Positions 53,470 to 64,000 of a DNA stretch of 64,000 nucleotides are shown here, piece after piece; position 1 is the stretch's first letter; each line of letters opens with the position of its first letter. Under the pieces are notes generated by a model that ran no database searches, was not told the DNA's origin, and saw only the letters and a program-made list of their open reading frames with translations. The DNA is from Mytilisepta virgata (Eukaryota; Mollusca; Bivalvia; Mytilida; Mytilidae): positions 1,240,001 through 1,304,000 of the forward strand of contig JAPWFG010000015.1 in NCBI GenBank assembly GCA_028015205.1, in the 5' to 3' direction. Position numbers and translations under genes: made by a program.

Positions 53470-55277
53470 TAAACAAACTAGAGGCGCTCAAGAGCCTGTA
53501 TCGCTCACCTGGATTTAACTTTACACCTTGAGCAGACCTAAAAATTTAAGTGTCGCAGTCAATTTGGCTGGTTTTTCTATAGGATTCTATGTTAAACTAA
53601 TTTCAGCTGTTGCAGTCATCTTGGTTGACAGTCCAGGTCATCGGATACATTTCTAAAAGAGAACCATCTAAGGACCATTTCTGCTAAGTCTTGTTCCAAC
53701 TGGCTAAGCGGTTTCAGACAAGATGAATTTTAAATGAATTTTTCCTATAGGGTTCAATATTTAACAGAGGTCGGTGTGGCAGCCATCTTGGTTGACAATC
53801 CGGGTGATCGCACAAATTTCTGAAAGAGGACCTCCTATGGACCAATGCTGGCGAGTCTGGCTCCAATATGTCAAGTGGTTTCAGACAAGAAGATTTTTCA
53901 ATGAATTTTTCCATAGGGCTCTATGTTAAACTAAGTTCGGGTGTGGCGGCCATCTTGGTTGACAGTCTGGGTCATCGCACAAAGTTCTGAAAGAGGACCT
54001 TCTAAAGATCATTACTACCAAGTCTAATTCTAATTGGCTTAGTGGTTTCAGGCGAGAAGATTTTTGAGTGAATTTCCCATAGGGTCCTATGTTAAACTAA
54101 GTTCTGCTGTGGCGGCCATCTTGGTTCGCAGTCCACGAAATCAGACACATTTCTGAAAAAGGACCTCCTAAGGACCAATGCTGCCAAGTCCTGCTCCAAT
54201 ATGTCAAGTGGTTTCAGACAAGAAGATTTTTCAATGAATTTTCCTTTAGGGCCCTATGTTAAACTATGTTCGGTTCTGGCGGACACCTTGGTTGACAGTC
54301 CGGGTCATCGGACACATCTCTGGAAGAGGACCATCTAAGGACCATTGCTGCCAAGTCTGGTTCCAATTGGTAAAGTGGTTTAAGACAAGAAGATTTTCAA
54401 TGAATTTTCCCATAGGGCCCTATGTTAAACTAAGTTCGGCTGTGTCGGCTATCTTGGTTAACATTCCGGGTCATTGGACATATTTCTGAAAGAGAACCTC
54501 CTAAGAACCATTACTGCCAACTTTGGTTCCAACTGGCCTTGTAGTTTCATATAAGAAGCTTTTTGAAATTCACCCCCTTTTTTCTATTTTTAGTGACAGC
54601 AGCCATGTCGGTTGGAAGTCGGGAATGCCAGTCATAATTTTGGAGGGGGCCACCCAAGGACCATTCCACCAAAGTTTGGTCTAAATTGGCCTAGTGGTTT
54701 GAGAGGAAAAGATCTTTAAAGGAAAGTTTATGCTGGATGCCTTCTTTAAAGGGCAAAATCTCCTATAAGGGATCAATCAATGATTTTGGTCATGTTGACT
54801 TTTTGTAGATCTTACTTTGTTGAACATTTTTGCTGTTTACAATTTTTTTTTATCTGTAATAATATTCAAGATAATAACCTAAAACTGCAAAATTTCCTTA
54901 AAATTAACAATTCAGGGGCAATAACCCAACAAGGGGTTGACCGATTCGTCTAAAAATTTTATGACAGGTAGATCTTGACCTGATGAACATTTTTACCCTA
55001 TCACTTTTGCTCTAACTGCTTTTAGTTTTTGAGATATAAGACAAAAACTGCAGTTTACCCCTATGTTCTATTTTTAGCCATGTCGGCCATGATGGTTGGC
55101 AGGCGGGGTCATCGGAAACATTTTTTAAACTAGATACCCTAATGATGCATGTGGCCAAAATTGGTTCAATTTGGCCCAGTAGTTTCAGAGGAGAAGATTT
55201 TTGTAAAAGTTAACGGACGACGGACGCCAAGTGATGAGAATAGCTCACTTCACCCTTTGGTCAGGTGAGCTAAAAAA
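53470..55277 (+). repeat. GCTCACCTG-ended mollusc repeat with internal 167-bp array
   Basis: The left end holds CTAGAGGCGCTCAAGAGCC then GTATCGCTCACCTGG. The right end holds GACGGACGCCAAGTGATGAG then GGTCAGGTGAGCTAAAAA. Inside, a unit containing GCGGCCATCTTGGTTGACAG recurs at about 53612, 53779, 53946, 54112, 54279 and 54445, and diverged at 54599: period 166-167 bases. Small open frames in it follow the repeat and are not genes. Confidence 0.8.
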
Positions 55278-55709
55278 ATGTTTTGATAAAAAATGTATGT
55301 CCAATGTACATACATAAATATAATAGACAAATTAATTAGACCAATGCTGTTAATGATTCCTGGAGGTATGTTTGTAATTTGGACCCATGCTTATTACAGA
55401 ATTACGGACCTACATTTAAAAAAAATTATGCACTTGATGCGCAGATTTTTATAGTTTAGTTTGGCAAGCAAGTACTATTCTGAAACAATTTCCAAAATTG
55501 TTGGCGTGGGGCAGAATTCCTCAATGACAAAAAAAAACGCATCAAACGAGCGAAAGGTATTTATTTAAAAAACAGCACACAATACACATCCAATAAAAAC
55601 CTAGAATGATATCAAATGCTTAATATGTAGAAAAAAATCAAAACCTATTTTATGGTAAGAAAACTATCACATATGAATACAAGACGAAGTTCAGTCACAC
55701 GTACCAACA

Positions 55710-55913
55710 TGGATTCTATATTATTCGTGGGATACCAATTTTCGTGGATTTGGAGGAAACATACAAACCATAAATTTAAGTATCCACAGAACTGTCAATT
55801 ATCGGTTTACTTGTTACTAAGAAATGACAAAACCACGAAATTAAGTATACTCGAAACCTGATATTTTTCTACAACCACGAAAATTCGTACCCACGAAAAT
55901 AAATGAATCCACA
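55710..55913. mobile_element. About 205-bp MITE with TTCGTGGG-rich ends
   Basis: The left end TGGATTC...TTCGTGGG and the right end, inverted, TGTGGATTCATTTATTTTCGTGGG-type sequence are inverted repeats, with further AACCACGAAA words inside. This is a form common in molluscs. Confidence 0.65.
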
Positions 55914-58266
55914 GTATATTAACGATATCGTGCGCAATACCTGAATGAATTTTGTTCAATTACATGTACATGTATATGAAAAGTATGTAACAGGAAAAGT
56001 CAACAATGTAGAAAGACACAACAAAATGCGCCAATCAAACACATAGATACAAGTCAAGATTATTTTGGTCACATGCATCTGATTGTCTCTTTAAATTCTT
56101 TAGTTCCTCAACCATTTTTGATGATTATATATAGTATTGTGTCCACTGATATATCCACTTGGTTATTTTGTCGGGCTATTTAGTGCTCGCCACATGGTGT
56201 AGGGTTCCGACTATATCGAAGATTGTATGGTGACCTCTAGATGTCTATTTTTGGTCAGTTAACTTCGGAGATGGGATGTTATCGCTATGAAATTTAGCCA
56301 ACATCAGTTTTTTTTTCATATATATAAAGACAAACAGATAAAGACAACAGGAAATTTAGATAACCTGACTTGGTACAGGCACACACATTGTGGCGGAGTT
56401 AAACCGGAGTGATGGGTACTCAAACCTCCCTCTTATCTATCTAGACTCTCTATTGTAAAACAAGTCGTACAATACAAAAAACCGCACTGTATAGTTACTC
56501 GCCTCTACTGAAAGCTAGCTTAGGTAACCATAGCTATTTGCTGCAGATCTATTAGCTAGTATTGTTAAAAACCAGTTGTAGTGACAATAGTGCCGAAGAT
56601 AAGAAAAGTTTCTTTTCTAAGTGTATCATTTTAATTTAGCATAGACATTAACATGTTTTAGTCTTATATGATTAAAAACAAGAAATGGACCCTATAATAC
56701 TCAATTTCTGTTATTGAACAACTTTCAAGAATTTTCACATGACGTTAAAAGATGTCATTTTCAGGATGTTGTATTATTTTGTCATATTTCAATACTATCA
56801 AGCCTGAAATTCTAATAATTTATTTTTGATAAATTGATTAAAAACTTACAGACTATACCTATTCTTTACATATAATTTTGTTATTCATTTTTCCTAATAA
56901 AAAAGTTATTGACAATCAAAAAGGTAACAGAGATCATGAAACACCCTATATTTTGCAAAATACTGGTTTTCCGATAGTTGATTTGTAGATTTTTAGTATG
57001 CTAAAGAAAAAACTGAAAGTTTATGTTACCGTATAGCAGGGAATTTTGGCGGGGTGCAATATTGTTTTCGTATTTTAGCGGTATTTTTACACCTGCAAAA
57101 ATAAACGTTGTTCTAAATCTCGTCCAACGAATTTATTTTGAAATTAATAAAATTTCTGATGAATGTACGTGTAAATACTTTCATCTTACATTAAAGAAAC
57201 AATATATCTAATTATTTAATGAATAAAAATTTTATTTTGAGATATTTTAAGATTTGTTCCACAAAATAATCTTTTGAAAAACAAAATATTATTTTGTATT
57301 TATAACAGATGTTAATAATATTACCTATTTAAACCAAATATTTGTTACTTTCATCATTATATGAATAAATATGATGACTAATATCTATGTTAACAAAATA
57401 TTTTTGCAAAATCATTTTTGGTATTCTATGTTTTCACAATTTTGCAACTTTACTTTGGTTTAACTACTCTTTTCAATTATATTAAACATTCAATTAAAAT
57501 AAGTGGTTAGAAAAAATCTACAGTAATATTAAACATTTCTTCGTTTACATTTTGCATGAATTAATAGGTAGGTGATATCACTTCATTTTAAAATTAAGCT
57601 GTCAGTTTCAATTATTTCCTTATTTTATATTAATGAATATTCATTTGTTTATCGTAGATTTGTAAGTAAAACATGGGATTTCGCATGTGTTATAACCACA
57701 ACATTTCCCGGGTCATATCACTTCCCGGGAAAAATAACCGGTTATCATGCCCTGGTGCAATCGGAACACACTCGGCTCTTTCCGCCATAGGTGGTAAAAA
57801 GACCTTTAAAGGTACATATGTACTTAAGACAGCCTGTTTACACAGTAACAGGATTTCCCTGCGAGGAAATATAATACTTTTTATTAACTTATTCGACCAT
57901 ATATATATTTATTTCAGCTGGCTTTAAACATGATATATCATTGAAATCCAATTCTTGATGCTGGAAGAATTTAATCGTAGCGACATCTTGACAAAAAGGT
58001 ATTTGTTTACAGAATCAACGTAACTTAATGTCATTCATAATAATAAGGCAAACGTCACAAACAAAACGTAACAGAAAACCGACTTACAAATCGAATGAAT
58101 GAATTTAGATGTCACAAAGAAAAATATAACGAAATCGGCATATTGCACGTTTTCCTTGACGACGAAAAATAGTTCAAAATTGAGACTATTTACCTCCGAG
58201 GTCTCTTTACTGGTCATTGACGGAAAGGTCCAGTGTGATCCGATTGGCCCTGGTGCTCATTTTCTG
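55914..58266. other. Intergenic with a decayed repeat, no gene seen
   Basis: 56345-56460 is a partial CTTGGTACAGGCA-type repeat. About 57028-57115 (GTATAGCAGGGAATTTTGGC) looks like a repeat terminus. 57700-57790 is GC-richer with two CCCGGG sites. No open frame resembles a known protein. Confidence 0.4.
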
Positions 58267-58274
58267 ATGACGTC
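58267..58274. promoter_or_regulatory. Palindromic cAMP-response-element-like site
   Basis: Exact TGACGTCA. A good donor-like AAG/GTAAGT lies downstream at 58430-58435. Together they could mark a promoter and non-coding first exon, but no linked coding exon is visible. Confidence 0.3.
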
Positions 58275-58547
58275 ACTATAACGTTAAGTAACGTTTGTTA
58301 AAACACAGACTTTTTCCTTATTCGTTTCGCAGCTTTACAATATGCAAACGTTCTATTTCGTCAAACACCGATAGTGTGAACAGAATATCAACTATTGCCA
58401 ATGCAAAATGCAAGAGGGTGTGACTTTAAGGTAAGTTTGTGCAATGTGATGAAAACTTAGTGTGAATCGGGGCAGGGGCTTCTAAAAATAATTGGCTGAA
58501 AAAAGTTTACACTTGTTTTTAAACAACGGTTGAAATATATGATAAAC

Positions 58548-58682
58548 AGATTACAACATATACTTTTTCATATTGGCCCTGCCCATCCCTCGACCAATAT
58601 AAGCCCTCTGCTTGCATCTCGGGCTGATATGGGAATCTCGGATGATGCTAGGGTCAATATGGAAAAAAAATGTTGTAATCTA
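58548..58682. mobile_element. 135-bp palindromic MITE
   Basis: Ends AGATTACAACATA and, inverted, AGATTACAACATT, followed inward by TTTTTCATATTGGCCCT and the inverted CCATATTGACCCT. Confidence 0.65.
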
Positions 58683-59169
58683 TATTTATATATTTCCAAA
58701 ATTTAAATCATAGAAAGAATTAGAAAGCAGAGATTTGCTTAGGACAGAATCTAAACATGTCGGATCTGGTCTTAAAAGCAGAGATTTTCTTAGGGAAGAA
58801 TTTTTAAAAATATTTTTACGGTCCTATGACAGATCAAGCAGAGATTAGAAAAATCCTTTTGTCCTTGAAAAGCAGTGCAGAACAAATTAAGTTTTAACTT
58901 TAAGTTGTTCAAATGTCTGTCAATCGGTCCTTGAACAGAGATACTAACCAGAGATTTTTATAGCTTTAAGTTTACTTAATGGGATGTTAAAACTGAATTT
59001 AACTTTAACTTGAGTTCCCTACAATAAATACCTTTAAACATTTTAACATTGTATTTTTAATGACAATAAAACAATGAAGTTCAATTATGACTATCTTAAC
59101 TGCTGTGTTTTATGATTGATTTATTAATGCCACTAAGGTTGAATGAAATCATGAACTCCTTCATGTGGT

Positions 59170-59330
59170 AAAAAATCTCAACCAACGGAACGGCTAGGAA
59201 ACAACTGTCATATTCCTGACTTGGTACAGGCATTTTCCGAAGAAATGGTGGGTTAAACCTGGTTTTACGGTGCCAAACCTCCCACTTGCATAACAATTGT
59301 CCACAGATCCGTTATATTGACACTTCTCTG
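59170..59330 (+). repeat. Mollusc CTTGGTACAGGCATT repeat, copy 2
   Basis: GTCATATTCCTGACTTGG, TACAGGCATTTTCCGAAG, GGTTAAACCTGG and GCCAAACCTCCCACTTG are in order. A further copy follows at 59480-59615. Confidence 0.65.
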
Positions 59331-59479
59331 AACCTCAGTCAAAAGAACATACCACTTCTAACCCTATGGCATGATCTGATAGGAAATTGGTAGATGTCAC
59401 TTGCTAACCCTAAGACTCCAAAAAATATATTAACCATCGATACATGTAAATTCTCTAACCCTAAGAAATGACCGAGTGT

Positions 59480-59615
59480 GAAACTGGAAAACGACTGTCA
59501 TATTCTTGACTAGGTACAGGCATTTTCCCCAGAAAATGGTAGGCTAAACCTGGTTTTATGACGCCAAATCTCGCACTTGTATGACGGTTGCATATAGCTC
59601 CATAATATTGACAAA
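59480..59615 (+). repeat. Mollusc CTTGGTACAGGCATT repeat, copy 3
   Basis: Same word order as 59170-59330 (GTCATATTCTTGACTAGG, AAATGGTAGGCTAAACC, CAAATCTCGCACTTGTATG), followed by a G9 run. Confidence 0.65.
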
Positions 59616-60592
59616 CATGGGGGGGGGGCAACCCAAACAGACATAATTAGTTAACGTGACAATACTAGGGATCCAGCAGTCAAAATTGTGTAAACTTACA
59701 TAACAGATATATGACAAAGTTAAATTAAATAATCAAAACAAACAAACAAAAACAATCGTCAAGGACTGTATATGAATCACCGTTCTAACAAAGACGCCAA
59801 CAAATAAAGTTTTTGTTATTGATAGTAAAAATATTTCTGACATACAAACACTCCTGGTAAAGTACAAAAGCAACAATAAAATACGAGGGTACACACTCTT
59901 CAAAGATAAATAAAAGGAAAACTGCAAAAGTAAATAAAATTATACACAAATCCAGTACCTAGAATCTATAACTTAAGACCATCCTGTATTATTTGGGAAG
60001 TTGACACTGAATATTTACCTTTTAGTTCTTGGTACCTTCCGATGAACTTTTTTAGAAAAAGGACGAAACGTTCTTTTCTCGTCCTTTTATTCTATTCTCT
60101 AAGTAGAGAAAGAAGGCATTTGAAATTGGGTCTATCAATAAACATTTTCGATTCTGGTGGCCATGTCGAATGGCGGATCGGCACGAAAATTGTAAACAGA
60201 GTATCATCTGAGGCACATTTCTGTCCATTTCGATTCACTCGCTTCAGCAGTTCTGAAGAAAACCATATTAAACCATTTCCCCAAAGATTTTCGATAGTAG
60301 CCTTCTTGGATTCTGCATCGAAATTAAAATAATCACAAATTTAATTAGTACAGGACTATATAAGAATCATTCGTACCATAGTTCAATTCAGTTGTCTCTA
60401 TATATTCGGAGGTCTTTGAAATCTGGCAAATCCGATAATATTTGTTTTTACCAAACAGTCATGTTGAATGACAGATTAGAGCAAAAACACAAAACAACCT
60501 GGCCACTAAAGCTTTGACAATACATAAAACCCGGGAGTGACACCAGGTGCTCCGGAATGGTAAGCATGTCCTGCTTCGCCAGCGTTAACCTC
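59616..60592. other. Intergenic 3' of the Mab-21 gene
   Basis: 60046-60090 has a hairpin AAAGGACGA...TCGTCCTTT. 60150-60310 resembles decayed GCTCACCTG-repeat units (GGTGGCCATGTCGAATGGC). 60510-60590 is an inverted Penelope-type tail (CACCAGGTGCTCCGGAATGG). No gene is seen. Confidence 0.4.
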
Positions 60593-62612
60593 TTACTGAG
60601 TTCTTGAATACAACAGACTTTCTCGATTTTCTCCAGAATCCAACTGCAACAAAATCTTCGTTATATAACTAATGTACAAGTACGCCACATTTTGTTTGAC
60701 AGGATTTGATTTAAATGATTTCATCATATATGATACAGCTTGACTATATTGTCGTTGGACCAAGCAACAGTAAGCCAAAAAGTTATATCCCGTAGGTTTG
60801 TAAATGTCTGGGATCCGTAAAACACATTTTTGTAACTTTTCTACTATGATTTCTTTCTCCTCCGCAGTTGAATTCAACTTCTCCTGCAACAGATATTCTA
60901 AAAGCAGCCCGTAAACTAAAGGATGGAAGCTCGCTTTCTTTCGCTTAATTCTCACAGCGACCTCTAATGCTATTGGTTTAGGTAAGATCGGTAACTCTGC
61001 TGGCATAAAAGTAACATCAAAGCAGCATTGCTGCCATGCCAGCTCAAACAATCCGTATGAATTTCCCACTAGGTCTGCTTCTCCTAAGTTAGTGATTGTT
61101 TTGTATGGATCATCGTTTTTGATGTCTTTGTCAATAACATTTTCAAAAACGTTCATTTCTTGGAGCCTTTCCTCTGGAGACATATCATAAATCGTTGCTA
61201 TGACATCTTCCAGAACAATTTTGACATTTTCGGTGAAATCTTCCATTATGAATTCTAAATCTTCGTTATCTGTCACAGTTTTGATTAAATCAGAAGACTC
61301 TTTGAGGAATCCTTCGTGCAGAAAACAAGTTGCAACACGAAGAACTGTGTGTGTCCGGTCTGCTCCTAACTGAGTGTGAAGAACATATAGCATGTCTGCA
61401 GTTTTTGCTCCTTCGTATCCGAGTCGTTGTCTTCAGTTTTGAGATTAACATAATGTAAAACTCCCATGCAGTTTCTCAGAAGCTTGACGTATGGTAAGGC
61501 ATAGTTTATTTTCCTTTCATTTATTTTTCTCATTGCATCAGAGCATTTCTGAAAAATATCCATGGGATTGAAGCCGTCGTAAAGTTTCCACAATGAGTGT
61601 ATTCCAGTTGCATGGAACTGTTGCGCCATTAAAGTTCTGGTCTTTAACCAATGTTTTACGTGTGATTGCCGTATCATTTCATTCAATTGATCCCTTGGTT
61701 TATTTTGAAAAGGTGAAATCAAGCACAGCGAGAAGAGGTGCTCTATCGGACTCTCAAGAATACTCTCTAAGCAGGTTAAAAACTTTGATTGAACTTCTTT
61801 TGTCAGTTCGCTTACAACGTATAGGTTCCGTTTTGTAATGAAATAGTTGGGAAGGAATCCACATTCTATACTTGCTTTCAGTTTTGTAATACAGAAGCAA
61901 AAACAGTCAATCAGTGTTGCTGGCGTCCATTCTTCTGTCGCCTTTTCCTCCAGACTCCAGAACAGTATGGTTTTCATTATATATGTTGTGATAATCTTGT
62001 CAGCTATTCCTGACAGTTTATCCGTTTTTAACAACTTTAAAAGCGCGAAACAATGTATTTGTGTCTCGTTACATGTTTTGAGAAGCATCTGTTCGGCTTT
62101 ATTCAAAGATATTCGCCACTGAAGCTCGATTTCGTCGGATTCTTTATGACCCACAGCAGCAAAAATACAGCCCGTCCCAGTTATGTCTTCAATTAGTGCT
62201 TCAGAAGGCCATTTGGAACGTTTATCCCGCCACACCCATTCTGCTGCCTCATTTGGCCAATCGCTGATCTTGAGACAGAAAACGATGTCAGTACTTTCCA
62301 CTCCAGTTTCACTTTCCATTTGAAAATCCTCAGCACTGATGCCTAAAGGACGCCCCGAACGATCCCAGAAATCGGTGAACTTTGCAATAGATCGGGGAGG
62401 AATATCGGTAGTGACTGCTGGTCCGTGTATGCTGGCATCATTTTGAAATATAGCCATACACTGTGAAGCTTTATCTCTAAACAGTTTGCTGCTAAGAAAA
62501 TAATTACCGTCTATATTTTCACAGAAATTCTTCAAATTTCTTTCATTTATGTTCAAAAGCTGGAGCCTAGCGTAACCAGGATAGTGACTGTCTGTTATTT
62601 TAAGAATCTCAG
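60593..62612 (-). pseudogene. Mab-21 / cGAS-like receptor gene, interrupted 5' and frameshifted
   Basis: Minus-strand protein: DSHYPGYARLQLL near the break (end of the nucleotidyltransferase lobe), VFCLKISDWPNEAAEWVWR, LQWRISLNKAEQMLL, HCFALLKLLK and YIMKTILFWSLEE, the classic Mab-21 helical lobe. A TPR-like tail (GYNFLAYCCLVQRQYSQA) runs to TAA at 60593. The first 428 codons and last 266 codons are in different frames joined around 61366-61415, so a one-base shift or error is needed. At 62612 the frame runs into LINE copy 3 and the catalytic N-terminal part is beyond the window. Related proteins in bivalves are expanded cGAS-like innate sensors; that role is family knowledge and not shown here. 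Confidence 0.8.
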
Positions 62613-64000
62613 CCCCCGTGTGGGTCCCGGGGACACAATAGAATAGGCCCACAGCTCCTCGGCTTGGCGTAAGAGGCCCCTAAAGAGGCGACATGTTTGC
62701 CGTGTGTCGCAAACCCGTGTCGGTAATAGGGAGTGTTCCTGGATGGCCGGAAAAGCGGTTCCGATCACCATCTAGGGCACATCTTTACCTAGACGGGAGG
62801 CCGGATGGACCCGATTCGGCCAATCGGCTGGTCACATCAATCCCTTTTGTTACACACTATTATATATATATTTTTTTTTCTTCAAATTGATTAATAGAAA
62901 TTCTAAATTGCTGCTTGACGGGATTGGTGTTGGCTTATGGGTCAAACCTCGACATGCTCAAATTTTTACTTTTGAATTTTGAACTTTATTTTTTAGTAGT
63001 ATTTTTGTTTTCTTATTTTATATCCGAATATTTAATTTTGAAATTTTTGTATAATTGGGTAGTTTTTCATCCCCTTCAATTTTCACGTACTTTTGGCTTG
63101 CTTATATTTTAATTTTGATTAATATTTACACCCAGTTCCAAGAATGGCTGGATGACCCCGGTCCAGCTAAAAACCGGTCATGTCTTGCCCTCTGCTTTTT
63201 CTCGTGGTTATTCGAAAAGATCCAATGGAACCCTCAATGACACCTAGATACAATAGGCTGCATGTATCATATAGGTTGATGTTTGGGTTCCGGGGTCTTG
63301 GAAGGTAACCACTGACGGAATCGCGGAGAAGGCGGTGGCTAATGGGGCAAGGCTTCCTCGGCTTAATGAGGCCACATGTTTGCCGTGTGTGGATACCCGT
63401 ACGGATAGAGGACGGGATCCTGGTGGCTGAAACACGCCACTTTGGCCCTTACTTTATCTTAAACGGGCGGTCGGATGGGCCCGGTCCTGATCAATCGGCT
63501 GGTCACGCCAAGCCCTTGGACTTGACCTATTTCTAACTGTACAACAATAGTACCATTTATATAGGTTGGGTTCAAGAAGGCGGTGGCTCATGGGTCAATC
63601 GTGTGGATGTTACTTTGGGCGGTTGTCTTGCTGGGCAACCCCTGGCACAAGGCTTGCGCCCATGAAGAGGTACTCTATGCGAGTATCTTGCCCTTGTAGC
63701 CCTAGTGCTTGTCGCAAATGCGGCAAGTATACATCGTTTTGGTGCTGCTCCGAGGTGGGCGGGGAGCAAGGGTAACGAAACATTATAAATCACCATGGCT
63801 TCAAATGAAAATATACAAACCCCTCAAACAACAACCTCCAAAAGGAAAAAGGAAGACAGCGACGATGAAGAACATACAAAGAAATCACCGAATACAGATT
63901 CAGGAAAGATTTATAAATTTTTGGTTTTGACAAGTGTAAATTCGGAAAATCCTTTATCTAAAATCTCACCATTTGTTTTACAAAAATCAATTCAAGGTTG
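62613..64000 (+). mobile_element. Nimb/I-like LINE, copy 3, runs off the window
   Basis: Begins with the same CCCCCGTGTGGG 5' terminus and carries the whole double-unit 5'UTR (62613-63794) and the start of ORF1. It is inserted head-on into the Mab-21 reading frame. The 3' end and target-site duplication lie outside the window. Confidence 0.92.
63795..64000 (+). CDS. LINE copy 3 ORF1, 3'-partial
   Basis: Starts at CACCATGG like the other copies and stays open for 68 codons to the window end (MASNENIQTPQ, then a SDDEEH acidic patch and FLVLTSVNSEN, aligning with ORF1 of copies 1 and 2). So far it has no lesion. Confidence 0.85.
   Translation, partial: MASNENIQTPQTTTSKRKKEDSDDEEHTKKSPNTDSGKIYKFLVLTSVNSENPLSKISPFVLQKSIQG

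Overview
The window is animal nuclear DNA, AT-rich, with genes split into short exons by GT-AG introns and a heavy load of transposable elements. The repeat types fit a bivalve mollusc, most likely a mussel (Mytilus-like): a Meta-type tRNA SINE, the GCTCACCTG-ended mollusc repeat, Penelope-type reverse transcriptase remnants, Nimb/I-like LINEs and hammerhead retrozymes. The species is inferred from repeat character, not proven.

Genes. Two SLC6-family (sodium/chloride-coupled neurotransmitter/amino-acid transporter) paralogues lie tail to tail. Gene A is on the + strand with 11 coding exons between 535 and 13374; its first exons lie left of the window. Gene B is complete on the - strand, with 13 coding exons from 45412 down to 21367 and 624 codons. 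Every internal exon of A has a counterpart in B, and nine of them have identical length, so the pair is an old inverted duplication. At 60593-62612 (-) is the C-terminal part of a Mab-21/cGAS-like-receptor gene. It carries one frameshift and is cut at its 5' side by a LINE.

Mobile elements. One Nimb/I-like LINE family is present as an apparently intact 6.6-kb copy between the SLC6 genes (13887-20513, both ORFs open, target-site duplications present), a copy with an internal deletion in a gene B intron (26676-31597), a copy entering the Mab-21 gene (62613 to the window end), and two 3'-end stubs (1547-1607 and 33311-33600), each with target-site duplications. Penelope-type RT fragments and their 3' tails are scattered throughout; the best is 36060-37640. 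Several MITEs are recognisable by terminal inverted repeats. A remnant of an L1-like ORF2 with a poly-A tail lies at 50395-51837, and a 1.8-kb repeat with an internal array of about 167-bp units lies at 53470-55277.

Most notable is a retrozyme family: non-autonomous retroelements built of 377-bp units, each carrying a complete type-I hammerhead self-cleaving ribozyme. A tandem array of about 2.4 units lies at 34270-35189 (+). Shorter single copies lie at 6936-7169 (-) and 23219-23329 (-). All copies are 5'-truncated at different points but end at the same 3' position. The copies whose catalytic core is intact are antisense to their host gene; the only sense copy has a destroyed core.

All coordinates, splice junctions and motifs were read by eye. 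No alignment, folding or database search was run.
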